In this document: positions 10,788 to 21,800 of the stretch, piece by piece | Numbering within the stretch: the first letter of the stretch is position 1 | How the letters are laid out: the number at the start of each line of letters is the position of its first letter | Assembly (NCBI GenBank): GCA_030844895.1 | Contig: CM061226.1 | Location: 115,616,574 to 115,680,573 of the forward strand | Reading direction: 5' to 3' | Source of the DNA: Ambrosia x helenae | Lineage: Eukaryota > Streptophyta > Magnoliopsida > Asterales > Asteraceae | DNA: 64,000 nt | Notes under the pieces: model-generated | Databases searched by the model: none | The model's input: the letters and a program-made list of their open reading frames with translations, nothing else | What the model was told of the DNA's origin: nothing | Position numbers and translations under genes: made by a program

Positions 10788-11429
10788 ATGCGACGAGGCA
10801 GAGCACCGAAACCCACCGACGGAGCCCCGATCGGAACAACCCGACCCGAACAAGAAGAAGCCAACAACAACGAGCCACGTTACCGTGGTGTCCGAAAAAG
10901 ACCATGGGGCCGGTTCGCAGCAGAGATCCGTGACCCATGGAAGAAAGCCCGGGTCTGGTTAGGCACCTTCGACTCAGCCGAGGACGCCGCACGTGCCTAC
11001 GACTCCGCCGCACGTGCCCTCCGCGGATCCAAGGCCAAGACAAACTTCCCCGACGTCATGACGTCACACGAGCCCAGGCCACGCCCTACGGCCAGCGGCA
11101 TGAGCAGCACCGTCGAGTCGAAAAGCGGGCCTCGGGTCGGGTCGGGTTCAGGTATGGGTTCGGGTTCGGGTTTGGATCGAGTCAACTTGACCCGACCCGT
11201 TGGGTTGAAACCGGTTCGGGTTGATACCGATGATGATTGCCGTAGTAACTGTGACTCGTCGGCTTCGGTCGTGGAGGATTATTATTGTGACGTGGATATG
11301 ACGTCATCGAGTTCACGGAAGCCGTTACCGTTTGATCTAAACCTGCCTCCACCGTCGGATGAGTTTGGGTTTGGGTTTTGTTCTAACGACGTTAAGGATG
11401 AGTTATATGCTACGGCGCTATGTTTATGA
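10788..11429 (+). CDS. AP2/ERF transcription factor with EAR repression motif (ERF3/ERF7-like)
   Basis: A 213-residue intronless protein. One AP2/ERF DNA-binding domain spans residues 32-88. It carries YRGVRKRPWGRFAAEIRDP, VWLGTF, the Ala and Asp residues of the ERF subfamily (AAEIRDP, SAEDAARAYD) and the closing KAKTNFP. Such domains bind GCC-box promoters. The C-terminus has FDLNLPPP (182-189), a DLNxxP-type EAR motif that recruits co-repressors, so this is likely a nuclear repressor of group VIII (B-1) ERFs. The start MRRGRA is the usual family start. The middle (100-165) is a low-complexity Gly/Ser/Arg and acidic linker. Length is normal for the family. GC content is clearly higher than its surroundings. 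No damage is visible; probably ethylene- or stress-linked by family analogy only. Confidence 0.96.
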   Translation: MRRGRAPKPTDGAPIGTTRPEQEEANNNEPRYRGVRKRPWGRFAAEIRDPWKKARVWLGTFDSAEDAARAYDSAARALRGSKAKTNFPDVMTSHEPRPRPTASGMSSTVESKSGPRVGSGSGMGSGSGLDRVNLTRPVGLKPVRVDTDDDCRSNCDSSASVVEDYYCDVDMTSSSSRKPLPFDLNLPPPSDEFGFGFCSNDVKDELYATALCL

Positions 11430-12967
11430 TGTGGGATCTGGAGAGACATGTGTTGGGTAACGTTTGTTGTTATGAATCTTGATTTGTTTAGATTATTATT
11501 GTTATTGATGATAATGATAATGATGATGATGATATTTGTAGATTAGTGTAATTTGAGGTTATTATGCGATCTAGAGTCATGCTTCAAGTATGTTATAGAG
11601 AGAATCATGAAGTTGTAATGTGTAATTCATGGAAAAGAATCCCCTATTTGGATGAGATGATGATCTTGATCTTGAGTTTTTTTGTTTATCTCTTGATCTT
11701 ATGGTTGTCTTTTGACTAACAATTTTTTAATTTTGTGCATTAGTTTGTAAATGAATATTGTTACTTTGTTGGTGTGTTAAAGAGATCTTATTTTGAATTC
11801 GGTTTTAACATAATTGTAAGTTTGTAATTGTGGTTGCAAACAAGTCAAAATGTAAATTACACATGCATGTAACTTGGAAATAAATAAAAAAATTGAAGAT
11901 AAAAACTAGTCGTCGTGCTTGTTTGACTTTTATTTATTTGAGTGAGTGTCAACATTTTAGAAAATTGTAGAATTTTTGTAGATTTTGGCTTGCTTTGGTG
12001 TGAAAAACAAGTAGGATGAAGATGCAAAGAGTAGATCGAACTTGTAACTAGGTTGAGAACAGGGAAAGTTCAATAGATCTTGATGATTATAAACCTTGAT
12101 TAAATATGCGCAGAGTAGAATACCGTTAGGCTCGTCACAGTGGAGGAGGGAGGGTCTCTCTGTGACCACCTTTCGGCGTGAAGATAAGTATTTGTTTAGA
12201 AAGAGAAAATAAAGAGAGAAAGTGTAGTTCGGAGTGTGTGCATTCAGAGAAGTTGTACTTTACTTAGGTTCGGAGTGTTGTACTTTTTTTTGGAGTCGTT
12301 TGACTTCCGAGGGTCAAATGTACTTTATTTCGACCCAATTGGCAATGTTCGTCCACTTTTGGGCTTTGACCTATTGTCATCAGCCAAGGCATATTAAGCC
12401 GAGGTATAAACTCTTATGCCTCTTCATAGGTTTATAACGTGCTTAATTAAAATTGACTCACATGTAACCTAAATATTTGTATTTTAAAGTTTTGAGTGGT
12501 TGGGGATGCTTTCAGAATTAGAATTGCGAGAACTACACAAACGACTCAGTATTTGAATTTTATTATTTGAGCGGTTTGGGATGTTTACAGAATTGCGAAA
12601 ACTGCATGAATGCTTGTAGATTTAGATCTAACTGGAATATATTAAGCGGATTCTAATTATTACATGACTCTTTCGGTTCTTTATTTAGAATAGGTTGATC
12701 AAAATTAAGACACATGTAAGTCAACAAGCCGGGGATGTAAAGGTTTGGTTTGGGACCTAAATGTGACGGGAATAAAGGCAGATTGGTGGGTGGGTTGTGC
12801 TTGTGCAACAGCATTTAGTGTGGTTTAGCTATAATTCACACTTTGTCTCCTTTTAATAATGTGGTTTTCTTATAAATTATCAAATGCTCCTTTCCGCATG
12901 CATTTACTTTTATTATTAGTATATGTCAAAAAGTCTGATTCAAATTTAGATATATTCTTGGTTTTAA
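11430..12967. other. ERF 3' UTR and non-coding spacer
   Basis: T-rich 3' UTR after the ERF stop with ATGATG/ATAATG runs at 11505-11532. Beyond about 11700 I see no gene, transposon end or RNA gene. Confidence 0.5.
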
Positions 12968-13145
12968 CTTTTTTTTTGAACGGCCAACAAATTGGAATCA
13001 CTCACGGAACACTGGAGTATCATCGTGCCACCAATGTTGCCACGCGATCATATTTCACCACCAAGTCACCAATTCAGGAGGAAACTCATAATTATAAAAA
13101 AACCCCCTTTGTGAGATTCGAACCAGGACCTTATTGTCAACTGTT
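12968..13145 (-). mobile_element. LINE 3' tail (non-coding), minus strand
   Basis: A T-run (the poly(A) tail seen from the other strand) is followed by GAACGGCCAACAAATTGG and about 150 bp resembling plant L1 3' UTRs, including GAGATTCGAACCAGGACC. No coding sequence remains. Confidence 0.45.
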
Positions 13146-13156
13146 TATTATTTTTT

Positions 13157-13440
13157 AATTTTTCTTAAAAGCAAACTTCATTAAACACAAGCGTAAAAAC
13201 TCTTTCTCCAAGGAGGAGAAAGAGTCGCCTCAACCAAACTTACATCACCTCAAAATTACATCAAGATTTCCGATCTATACAACTTTTTTTATATTTACAT
13301 TTAAACCAACAAATCTCAAAACCTTTATCTCCGAAGTTAGATCTGAAACCTTTGGCTTTTTATCCGAGAATGCGTAGTTGTTCCTCGCCTTCCACATGAT
13401 CCACATAGATATGAAAATTATGCCATGGAACGCTATTTTT
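13157..13440 (-). pseudogene. LINE ORF2 C-terminal fragment plus 3' UTR
   Basis: The minus strand reads MWIMWKARNNYAFSDKKPKV and on to a stop at about 13285. This is the typical end of plant L1 ORF2 after the zf-RVT domain. The 3' UTR then contains a hairpin (ACTCTTTCTCC and GGAGAAAGAGT at 13200-13226) before the A-rich tail. It is strongly 5'-truncated. Confidence 0.8.
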
Positions 13441-13909
13441 TAATAAACTGTTATTATGTATTATATTTTTCTGAATGGTATGTTCGTAAGCATATTCTAA
13501 TTGCTTTTAACATATCAAAAACATGTTCTGATCAAAACTAATTATTTGTATTAGAGCGCTTTTTTTTTTTTTTTTTTTTTTTTGTATATTCAGTGCAAGC
13601 AAGGTATTTAAAAGTACAAACGTAAAACAACATTAAAAGTCACTCAAATATTTCTTGACGGCCCCAGTTAGAGTAGTGGAAACTCTCACTATAGAGGGAA
13701 AGAGGGGTAGAGGAAGACCCAAATTGACTTGGGATGAGCGGATTAGGCTGGATTTAGCAGAGATGTACCTCTCTGGGGACATGGTCGTAGATAGGGGTTC
13801 GTGGAGACGCAGGATTAAGGTTAAGGATTATTAGGGTGGTTTTGGTTTTATCGTAGCGTGGCTCTAGGAGCCTAGACTTTTTCTTACATTGGTAGGAGAC
13901 CTATAAGGG

Positions 13910-14118
13910 CACTGGCGAAGGTTTGTAGGGGCGGGGAGGGGCGGCCGACCCCCCCGGATTTTCGCGCAGAAGTTCCGATTATATAGTATTCGTATAGAAA
14001 ATTTTGAAAATATAGGGTTTCGACCCCCCGAAACTGGTTTTCGACCCCCCGAAACCAGTGACTTCCGAACCCCCGGTGACTTCCGACCCCCGAACCTTCG
14101 GGTCAAGCTTCGCCACTG
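13910..14118. mobile_element. hAT-type MITE, first copy of a tandem dimer
   Basis: 209 bp. It starts CACTGGCGAAGG and ends AGCTTCGCCACTG, so the inverted ends read CAGTGGCGAAGC/CACTGGCGAAGG. The interior carries repeated TTTCGACCCCC and GACTTCCGACCCC words. Confidence 0.8.
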
Positions 14119-14134
14119 TACAAGTGGGCGACGG

Positions 14135-14341
14135 CACTGGCGAAGCTTAGTTGGGGCCGGCAGGGGCGGCCGACCCTCCCGAATTTTCGCGTAGAAGTGC
14201 CGATTATATAGTATTCGTATAGAAAATTTTGGAAATATAGGGTTTCGACCCCCGAAACTGGTTTTCGACCCCCCGAAACTAGTGACTTCCGACCCTCGGT
14301 GACTTCCGACCCCCCGAACCTTCGGTCAAGCTTCGCCACTG
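14135..14341. mobile_element. hAT-type MITE, second copy of a tandem dimer
   Basis: 207 bp, a close copy of 13910-14118 in the same orientation, separated by 16 bp (14119-14134). An 8-bp duplication TATAAGGG flanks the pair as a whole (13902-13909 and 14342-14349), as for a hAT insertion of the dimer. Confidence 0.8.
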
Positions 14342-14614
14342 TATAAGGGTGTCTTGTATTTTGGTGTTTATGGTGTATGTTGTTTTTGATGGCATTTATA
14401 CCTCTGTTTACTACGTGACGCTTTCAGTGTTTCTCTAAATTCAGTATCCCTTTATTACCTTTTTAGTGTTGTTTGCTTGTCGTTTGTGAGTTATGGAGCC
14501 GGGGGTCTCTCAGGAAGCAGCCTCTCTATCTGCCAGGATAGGGGAAATGTTTGCCTACATCTCACCCTTCCCAGACCCTATTCTTAACTTCGCTAATTGT
14601 GGGATTTACTAAGT

Positions 14615-15533
14615 CTTCATTGGAATTGCCATAACAAAACTATATTTGTTCTTAAAAAAAGGTTTTTTTCTAAAAGAAAATATATATATATTATTATTGT
14701 AACACCAAAGGCGAACAACGATGCAACCAAAAGCATTCATGGGGTCACAGGCTCCGTAAGAAACAAAACAAAATATGCCAACCCAGTGGCTAGAGTTAAT
14801 TCTACCACAAATATATTTCCTTTAAAATACCAATATTACTTTTTGGACCATCAGCAGAATGTAGCTAGCTGCACAAGAACTTAAATTAATATGAATTTGT
14901 TTTAAATAGTTATGGTCAGTTTTCACAATGTGTCCTCCCCATGACCAAATTGTTAGAGACCCGATCAATACTAATGTTGCCGCCGTCGTCACCACCACCC
15001 ACCATCTCCAACGCTTCCATTGTTGTCTCCAGTACCCTTTTTTCGCCATTAGTCATCATAGAAAATGAATAAAGCGGGTGAAACCATCTTATGTTTTTAT
15101 CCTCAAATTGTCCGTTACAACCCGGACATACTGAACCAAATTCGTACATTTTAAAGTGGATCGTTATTTTATCTGAACCGGTTTGACCTGAACCCACTTT
15201 TAACTTGTTAGCTGCCCCTACAGTTTGAATGCTTGTTGACCTAAATTTTAATAACTATTACTTTGTTATTGTTGTTCAAATATTAGTTAAACATGTTGAT
15301 ATAGATACCAAAAATGTTTCTTTAACAAGTTCATATAATAACTTAATAATGTCTTTTCATAAGCCGCCGGTAAAGAGTAAAGATCAATTAGCTAAAAGCC
15401 TAAAAGTTTGAATCGATATGAGTCATGACCTTACGCAAGCTTAATCCAAGATTAAATATTATTCAATAAACAAGTTTAAGTCCGACTTTAATAATCGAGT
15501 TTGATTAGGTTTTCGAGTTTAAATAGTTCTAAT
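14615..15533. other. Non-coding stretch
   Basis: No domain-bearing frame on either strand. The minus frames at 14822-15197 have no recognisable motif and biased composition. Confidence 0.45.
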
Positions 15534-15672
15534 ACAACAACAACAACCGTACCCAGGAAAATCCCACGAATAGCGACGCTATTAGTAGGGTCTGGGGAGG
15601 GTAAGATGTAGGCAAACCTTACCCCTATCTTTAGCGATAGAGAGGCTGCTTCCAGAGAGACCCCCGGCTCGA
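15534..15672 (-). mobile_element. RTE-type LINE 3' terminus, minus strand
   Basis: Inverse of the block seen at 14499-14614: AACAACAACAACC tail, TCCCACGAATAGC, GGTCTGGGGAGGGTAAGATG, GAGAGGCTGCTTCCAGAGAG. Only the 3' end remains. The (CAA)n end is the usual tail of this family. Confidence 0.75.
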
Positions 15673-15902
15673 CAAAAACAAATGCACACTGTATATCAAA
15701 GAATAATTAGGCAAAAAAAAAAATAAAAAAAAAAAAAATAAATAAATAATACATAGTTATGAAATGAGATACAACTAAGTATAGCAATAGAAATAATACA
15801 TAGTTATGAAATGAGTAGTATATATTAGGTTACATGTAAGTTTAAATATAGCAAAAACAAGCATAAGTAGATAATATATAAATAGTATTCGAGTTATCTA
15901 CA
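15673..15902. other. A-rich low-complexity spacer
   Basis: Poly(A)/AAAT tracts at 15713-15748 and AT-rich sequence, with a short repeated phrase ATACATAGTTATGAAATGAG at about 15750 and 15796. Confidence 0.5.
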
Positions 15903-17640
15903 GCTTTTTTTAAGTGAACTTCATTAATAAAACCGCAAACACCACCTACTCTCCAAGACGGAGAGCAGAGGCCGCCAAACAAATTACATCATATACATAT
16001 AACACCAAGACTTCCAATCCAATCCAATCCAATCCTTTACTATTATGTCTATTACTAAACGATAAGTAAGTTAGGCCCTGATATCCGCCACTATCTCCAC
16101 GACTTTGACCACTTTGTTCTCAAATACCGATTCGTTTATAGCTTTCCATAACCTCCAATAACAAACTATAACCACCCCTCTAACTATCTCTTTGCGAAGC
16201 GTAGACATACCTTGCACGTTATGAAGCTCCATCACATCTTTAAGGCTAAACGCGAAAAGGTTTGGAATACCGCACCACTTCGACACACTATCCCAAACAC
16301 CCATCGATAGACCACAACCAGAAAACAAATGATCCACCATTTCCTCCCCATCATCGCAAAGCACACAATGTGTATCTTCTGTATGAATACTCCTCCTCCT
16401 AAGAGCCACTTTAGTAGGAATTCGATCCAACAATACTCTCCACATGAAAATATTACATTTATTCGGTATCCATTTGTACCATTCAAAGACATCATCTCGA
16501 TTAACCTCGTGATCACCGGCTAACCATCTTCTAATAGCAGCAGCCGAAAAACACACCTCCTTATCACCATTCCACCTCCAATCATCTTGACATTTATTAG
16601 CCGAATGTTGCTGAAGAAGCTGTTCCAGAGCCGTAAACTGCTGCAGCTCCTCTTCGGTAGTAGGAGTTTTTTTTCCACCTCCACTTTAAGTCGTTTAATG
16701 TACTTTCCATGCTAACAACATCGGACACAAAACAACGTTTATGAGCCTCTAGCCTAAACAACGCGAGGAACGCCTCTTTTAAAACCCGGTTATGAATCCA
16801 TTTGTCCAACCAAGATCGAACCGTGTTCCCACTTCTACTCTTGCAGCCGATTAACCCACAGAAATCGGACCCATTCCTTATCAGTGAAGTAGTTTCTTTG
16901 ACAATATTCGACCACACACTAACCATGTTTCTTCTTATCGGATACACCTCCCAACTTCTGTTAGACCCGTGTATGGCAGTGACCACTTTCGCCCATAGAG
17001 ATTCCAAATTTGTTCGATATTGCCAAGGCCATTTGGCTATCAATGCCCTATTACAATGAAATAAAGTGGATAATCCCAAACAACCCTTCTTCTTTGGCCG
17101 AGTAACGGTATCCCATGAGACCCAATGAAGTTTCTTGGCTTCCTCATTAACTCCCCACAAAAAAATCTTAATAAGCGATTCCAATTTATTTAAAATAGTA
17201 ATAGGAGCCTTGTACAATGAAAAATAATAACTTGGAAATGTTTCAAGCACAAATTTAATTAGAACAACCCTCCCTCCTATAGATAATGCTTTTGCCTTCC
17301 ACTTAGAAAATCTAGCCCGTATAACCTCCAAAACCGGCTCCCAATTCGTGACTCAATTCATATTGGCACCCACCCGTATTCCCAATTAAGTGAACGGAAT
17401 AGACCCATACTTAAAACCCATATTATCCGCCTGTCGTTTAACTTCTTGCCAATCCACTCCTACCCCGGTCATAATCGACTTGTTAATATTTATTATAAGC
17501 CCAGAGCATATATGAAACACTCTCAACATTCTCTTCAAATTAATAAAAATTCTTTGTCGACCATTCCCCGAAAACCATTACATCATCCGCAAACAAAAAA
17601 TGAGATAACTATACAAGATTAATGAATTACCTGAACACTT
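15903..17640 (-). pseudogene. L1-type LINE ORF2 remnant (RT C-terminus and zf-RVT), minus strand
   Basis: Reading leftward from about 17620: HFLFADDVMVFGEW holds the RT catalytic FADD. Then come MLRVFHICSGLIININKS, LGIRVGANMN, WKAKALSIGGRVVLIK (17290-17245), HWVSWDTVTRPKKKGCLGLS and, in another frame, the zinc-binding zf-RVT region with CVLCDDGEEMVDHLFSGC (16370-16310). The 3' UTR has an inverted repeat CTCTCC/GGAGAG (15950-15966) and ends in a T-run at 15903. In-frame stops (17340-17400) and a frameshift at about 16570-16600 kill it. The EN and N-terminal RT domains are missing. Confidence 0.88.
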
Positions 17641-19318
17641 TGTGTTTTTTTCCTGCATGAATAAAACCTCACAAAAAAATAGTCGTTTTTTTCTCCGTTT
17701 TTTATATAGCACTATGGTACTCGTTGAAAAGATAATAGAACGCTCGTTAATTTGGTGTAGTTTTTTCTTTAAAAAATAGAAATAATTACACCGTTAGTCC
17801 TTATGGTTTCCTCCAAATTTCAATGTAAGGTATTAAGGTTTTATTGTTTCATTTTAAGGTATTAACCTTTTAATTTGTTTCAATGTAGGGTATTAGGGAC
17901 TAACCTCTATTTCTCTATGGTTGGAGATGAGAAAAATGGGAAGCATGTAATTTTTGAGACATGAGAAGGTGAGGATATATATACACTTCATGGACACTCA
18001 AAGGTCTTAATATTAAGTTATTCAATTAAGATTTATTGTGTTTTATGAGGGTGAGTTACATCTTGAGATGGATATAAAGTATGTATTAGATACATATACA
18101 ATTGGCATTAAATGTTGTACATGAGGGCATAAAAGGAAGAAATTGGACAAAAATTATAGATTTATACTAAGACTCTTGATATACCATTTTAAAAAAGATG
18201 TAAATTTACCTTTTTAGCCATCAAGCACCCATTATATAGTAGTATAGATATCAATAACATATTGTTCATAATTAATGTCAACATTAATGTTTGTTTATAT
18301 TTGTATATAGATGTTATCGGACATGTTGTGAAGTTCTTCAACACATGTTGTGAAGTTCTTCAACAATGACGATAAAGAGAAAAAGGTTATCGCTGATAAA
18401 AAGAGGTTGACAATGGAAATGCATGATAGCGAGTATGAATTGTTGTTTATTATATGTACTAGGTTAGAGACCCGGGCATACACCCGGTACATCTCTGAGT
18501 TAAATGAGAAAGTTAGTTTATAAAGATTGTAATATACAAGCATTAATTACGTATTAATGGAAGCCAAATGAACATGAAGTGATTAAATATAGTTTAGCGA
18601 AACATAAAAAATAATAATAAAAACAAATTTCATTCAAACTCGATTCACCCCACGAACACTATTACGGTTTTTTTTCGCTATGTTGTCCAGGAACTTATGC
18701 ATCCTCACCCGAATATGTTGCCAAATACTTTGTTAAAACATTAAGAGTTTCGTTACGGGATCTAAAATTTTCATCAAGACACTAAACAGTGATATTACAT
18801 ATATTAGTAAATAGGTAAATGAAGCATTAAAAAAATATGCATAGAGAAATTAATCATAATCGATAAATAAAGCATTAAAAAATTATTGCAAAAATCAAAT
18901 GTTTACAGGGGATGCCTAATTGGGCCTAAGCCATGTCACAATATAACTAATGGTGCCGAAACCAGATCCCTATAGAAAACTGGCGTGAGTACTTGTACGC
19001 AGTAAAGTAATTGATATATCCATTAACAAATCAATAAAACCCTTTGTAGTAAAATAGTTGACATATCCTAAGCAATCACATCCCTGTGGGGATAAACATG
19101 GAAGAAATTAGTGACACTAACCCTGTTACTGCAACATCAAGAATGGCCGGACAAGATGCTAGAACAGCGTATAAATCAACAGAAACAATCAGAAGTACAA
19201 TCACTCAAGTTCAATCATATAGTTCATATAAAATAACCAAATTTAAGCTGTTTTGTAGTAAAGTTTTAAAGGCTTTTGTTTATTTGATTATCTTAAAGGG
19301 TTAAACCCTTTGTAGGAA

Positions 19319-19367
<49 letters not shown>

Positions 19368-21004
19368 TAAGCAAATACATTCGAATAGAGCTAAAAAAAG
19401 AGAACCAGATAGTCCACATAATATGAGACGAAGCACATATGAAATTATACAAATTAAACATTTAACAATTACTTAATTACTCTACATCATAGAACCGCAA
19501 TAGTCCACATATTGTCCGTAAGTTTCTAATATAAATCTGAGACGAAGAACATATGAAGTTCCTCAAATTGAATCATTTAATAAGTTATTATTTTTATATG
19601 TTTTGTTTTAACTTGTATTAAATATAATAACTATTGCGGCTTGCCTAAGATTGCTCAATGTAGCAAAATGCTCGAATGTTCATTTCAATTTTAGGAGATA
19701 TGATGGTTAGTATATGGTGAATTATGTTGACTATCCTCGAAAATCTAATTCACTCATCTGGAACATTAGATTTGTGTATGGTGATAGAAACAGATCACAA
19801 CGTCAACATTCCATATCTTATATTGTTCATTAATACTTTAGCAAGTATGATGGCTACTACCAATTAGTAGCAATGAATTACACATACTAACCTCAAAAAA
19901 TTACACAGATGGAATATTTTTGTAGGGTTAGAAACAAATCACAATGTACATGATCCACCTATCATGTTGTTTAAGATCCCCACACCAATTGGCCAGTGGC
20001 CACATGTTTTCTAATTGAATTGTGTTTATCTGTGAGTAATATATAACCACTAATTAATAATGGCAATAGGTTTTTCATATATAATAATAGGAAGCATATA
20101 TTGTTACATATATGACTTTTGGATGTGTTTTAATTCATTCTTATTTAAACAGCTTATAATTAAAAAAAACGGTTCTTATCTAGCTACAGGTTAATCATTA
20201 ACCTATATGACATTACTGATTCATGTCTTTACTCTTGACACTAACTATTCATAGCAACGGAAAACTAATAACTAACTCCACCACATATAAAAATTAAAAT
20301 AAAATAGTTTGCATGTTGATTCGCAGTGTATAATCAACTTTCATCACAAGTTCACCAAACACTGTTAACATTCTTGAATCAAACTTTGTCAAAACAGTAG
20401 CATTTATTCATTATCACACACCCAAATTTACCTATGTTAGCAAATATTTGACTGTGGTACTCAAATAAAATAATCGTCCAATTCAGGTAACTACTAAACT
20501 ACTAACATTTGCAGACATGCGGCGCTGATGAGCATAAATAGATTATAAAAAAAATTCAAAATGTAAAGCATGACTTTGCAACATGTTAGACGTATCTAGA
20601 GTTGGCCTGTATTTGAAGAATCCTGCTTTTACACATGGATAGTTGTATGTAGAATAAATATGTTATTATATTTACCTATGGGCAGTTTTATGTTTTTGTT
20701 AAACTATATTTAATTGCTTTGAACGTTAATGTTCATTTTTGTTCCGTTAGAATAAATATGATATTATTAATTTCATTTCATTATTTGTTTTTAAATCACA
20801 TCAAATCAAACAGTTGTTAATCGATATATCCATTGTTGTGTTACATTAAACATTTTTGGTGATATTTTGCATGCAACCAAAATCCATACGAATTGTATTA
20901 CATAATTTTAAATGAATAAAAGAACTTGCAAACTACAAACTTTATAGAATTTTTTTCATTTTACTTGTAGATGCATGTGGGTCCCCCACGGGACTCTAAC
21001 CTAG
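17641..21004. other. Gene-free AT-rich region with dispersed repeat pieces
   Basis: No supported coding sequence. 17690-17760 shares a block (GGTACTCGTTG, AACGCTCGTTAATTTG) with the inverse of 57650-57720. Around 17820-17905 a phrase like AGGTATTAACCTTTTAATTTG recurs in diverged form. Short repeated phrases lie at about 19410 and 19510 (TAGTCCACAT, GAGACGAAG). Confidence 0.5.
19323..19364. repeat. (TA)n microsatellite
   Basis: About 21 TA units. No inverted-repeat element end of the type seen at 33-54 kb adjoins it. Confidence 0.95.
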
Positions 21005-21076
21005 TTACAAATAAATGGAAAGAATATTAGAGAATAAATCAAAGACTTTCAATTCCTTAATTTATGTATTGTTATT
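21005..21076. repeat. Direct repeat flanking the Copia fragment, left copy
   Basis: About 70 bp beginning TTACAAATAAAT and ending TATGTATTGTTATTA. A near-identical copy lies at 21623-21693. Confidence 0.8.
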
Positions 21077-21610
21077 ACCCCCCGTCAATTGAACAGGTGG
21101 GGGGATCAACACGAAGCATGTTGTGAAACTTTTCGAATAATGGGCGCGGTAAACTTTTTGTAAAAATGTCAGCCACCTGGAGATTGGAAGGAACAAAATT
21201 TGTGTAGAGACGACCCGAGGAAACCAACTCGCGAACAAAATGATAATCAATATCTATGTGCTTTGCCCATTTATGAGAGATAGGATTTTGACTGAGGAAG
21301 ATGACACTTTTGTTGTCACGTTGTAGAGTAGGCCCATCCATTGGTAAGGCATGAAGTTCACGAAGAAGGTGGGTGAGCCAAATTATCTCAGCAGCTGTAT
21401 TTGCCATCGCCCGATATTCAGATTCACAATTGGATCAAGCAATTGTGCGTTGCTTCTTGGCGCTCCATGACACGAGATTTCCTCCCAAATAAATTGATTA
21501 ACCATAAGTGGAGCGACGAATCTCAATTCAGCAGGCCCATTCTGCATCTGAGTAACCTAGTAAAGAGGTGGAGGATTGCTTGGAGAAGTGAAGTCCTAGT
21601 GCAGGAGTTC
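21075..21610 (-). pseudogene. Copia retrotransposon RNase H C-terminal fragment
   Basis: The minus strand gives GLHFSKQSSTSLLGYSDAEW, then GGNLVSWSAKKQRTIA, ESEYRAMANTAAEIIWLTHL, and the standard Copia ending HIDIDYHFVRELV, VADIFTKSLPRPLF to a stop at 21075-21077. The region is the RNase H domain at the end of pol. Three in-frame stops lie in the N-terminal part. A G-rich polypurine tract (GACGGGGGG) at the 3' end marks the start of the 3' LTR. The rest of the element is absent. Confidence 0.88.
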
Positions 21611-21622
21611 GAAATACATTCA

Positions 21623-21693
21623 TTACAAATAAATTGAAAGAATATTAGAGAATAATCTAGGATTTTCAATTCCTTAATTTATGTATTGCTAAT
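21623..21693. repeat. Direct repeat flanking the Copia fragment, right copy
   Basis: Near-identical to 21005-21076 (differences include GAAAGAAT context and CTAGGATTTTC for AAAGACTTTC). It may be the start of the 5' LTR, cut at the same base as the 3' LTR. Confidence 0.75.
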
Positions 21694-21800
21694 ACTGTCA
21701 GCCAAGATCTTAGAAATAGCTTTGCTAATCACCCCGATAAGATTAATCGGTCTGTAGTCACTCAATGCCGCATTAAAATGAACGCAATTCGAGATCAAAT
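21694..21800 (-). pseudogene. LINE RT fragment
   Basis: The minus strand reads NCVHFNAALSDYRPINLIGV, then ISKAISKILAD, the conserved RT region before the QxxFxxGR block of plant L1 elements. About 35 residues only, directly abutting the Copia-flanking repeat. Confidence 0.7.

Larger units (their letters stand above)
13660..14614 (+). mobile_element. RTE-type LINE 3' end, interrupted by a MITE dimer
   Basis: At 13673-13834 one frame reads VVETLTIEGKRGRGRPKLTW and ends SWRRRIKVKDY and a stop, the conserved C-terminus of a widespread plant non-LTR RT family. The 3' UTR continues and includes GAGCCGGGGGTCTCTCAGGA at 14499 and CTACATCTCACC near 14556, the usual 3' terminal block of these elements. 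A hAT-type MITE dimer lies inside the 3' UTR (13910-14341). Everything upstream of about 13655 is missing (5' truncation). Confidence 0.8.

Noticed and set aside
10711..10962. Alternative ERF-overlapping frame with poly-Ile
   Set aside because: Poly-Ile comes from the (AAT)n microsatellite and the frame runs out of register with the AP2 domain.
14822..15197. Overlapping minus-strand frames with CPGC motif
   Set aside because: Single CxxC without partner cysteines, no splice context, no similarity I can name.
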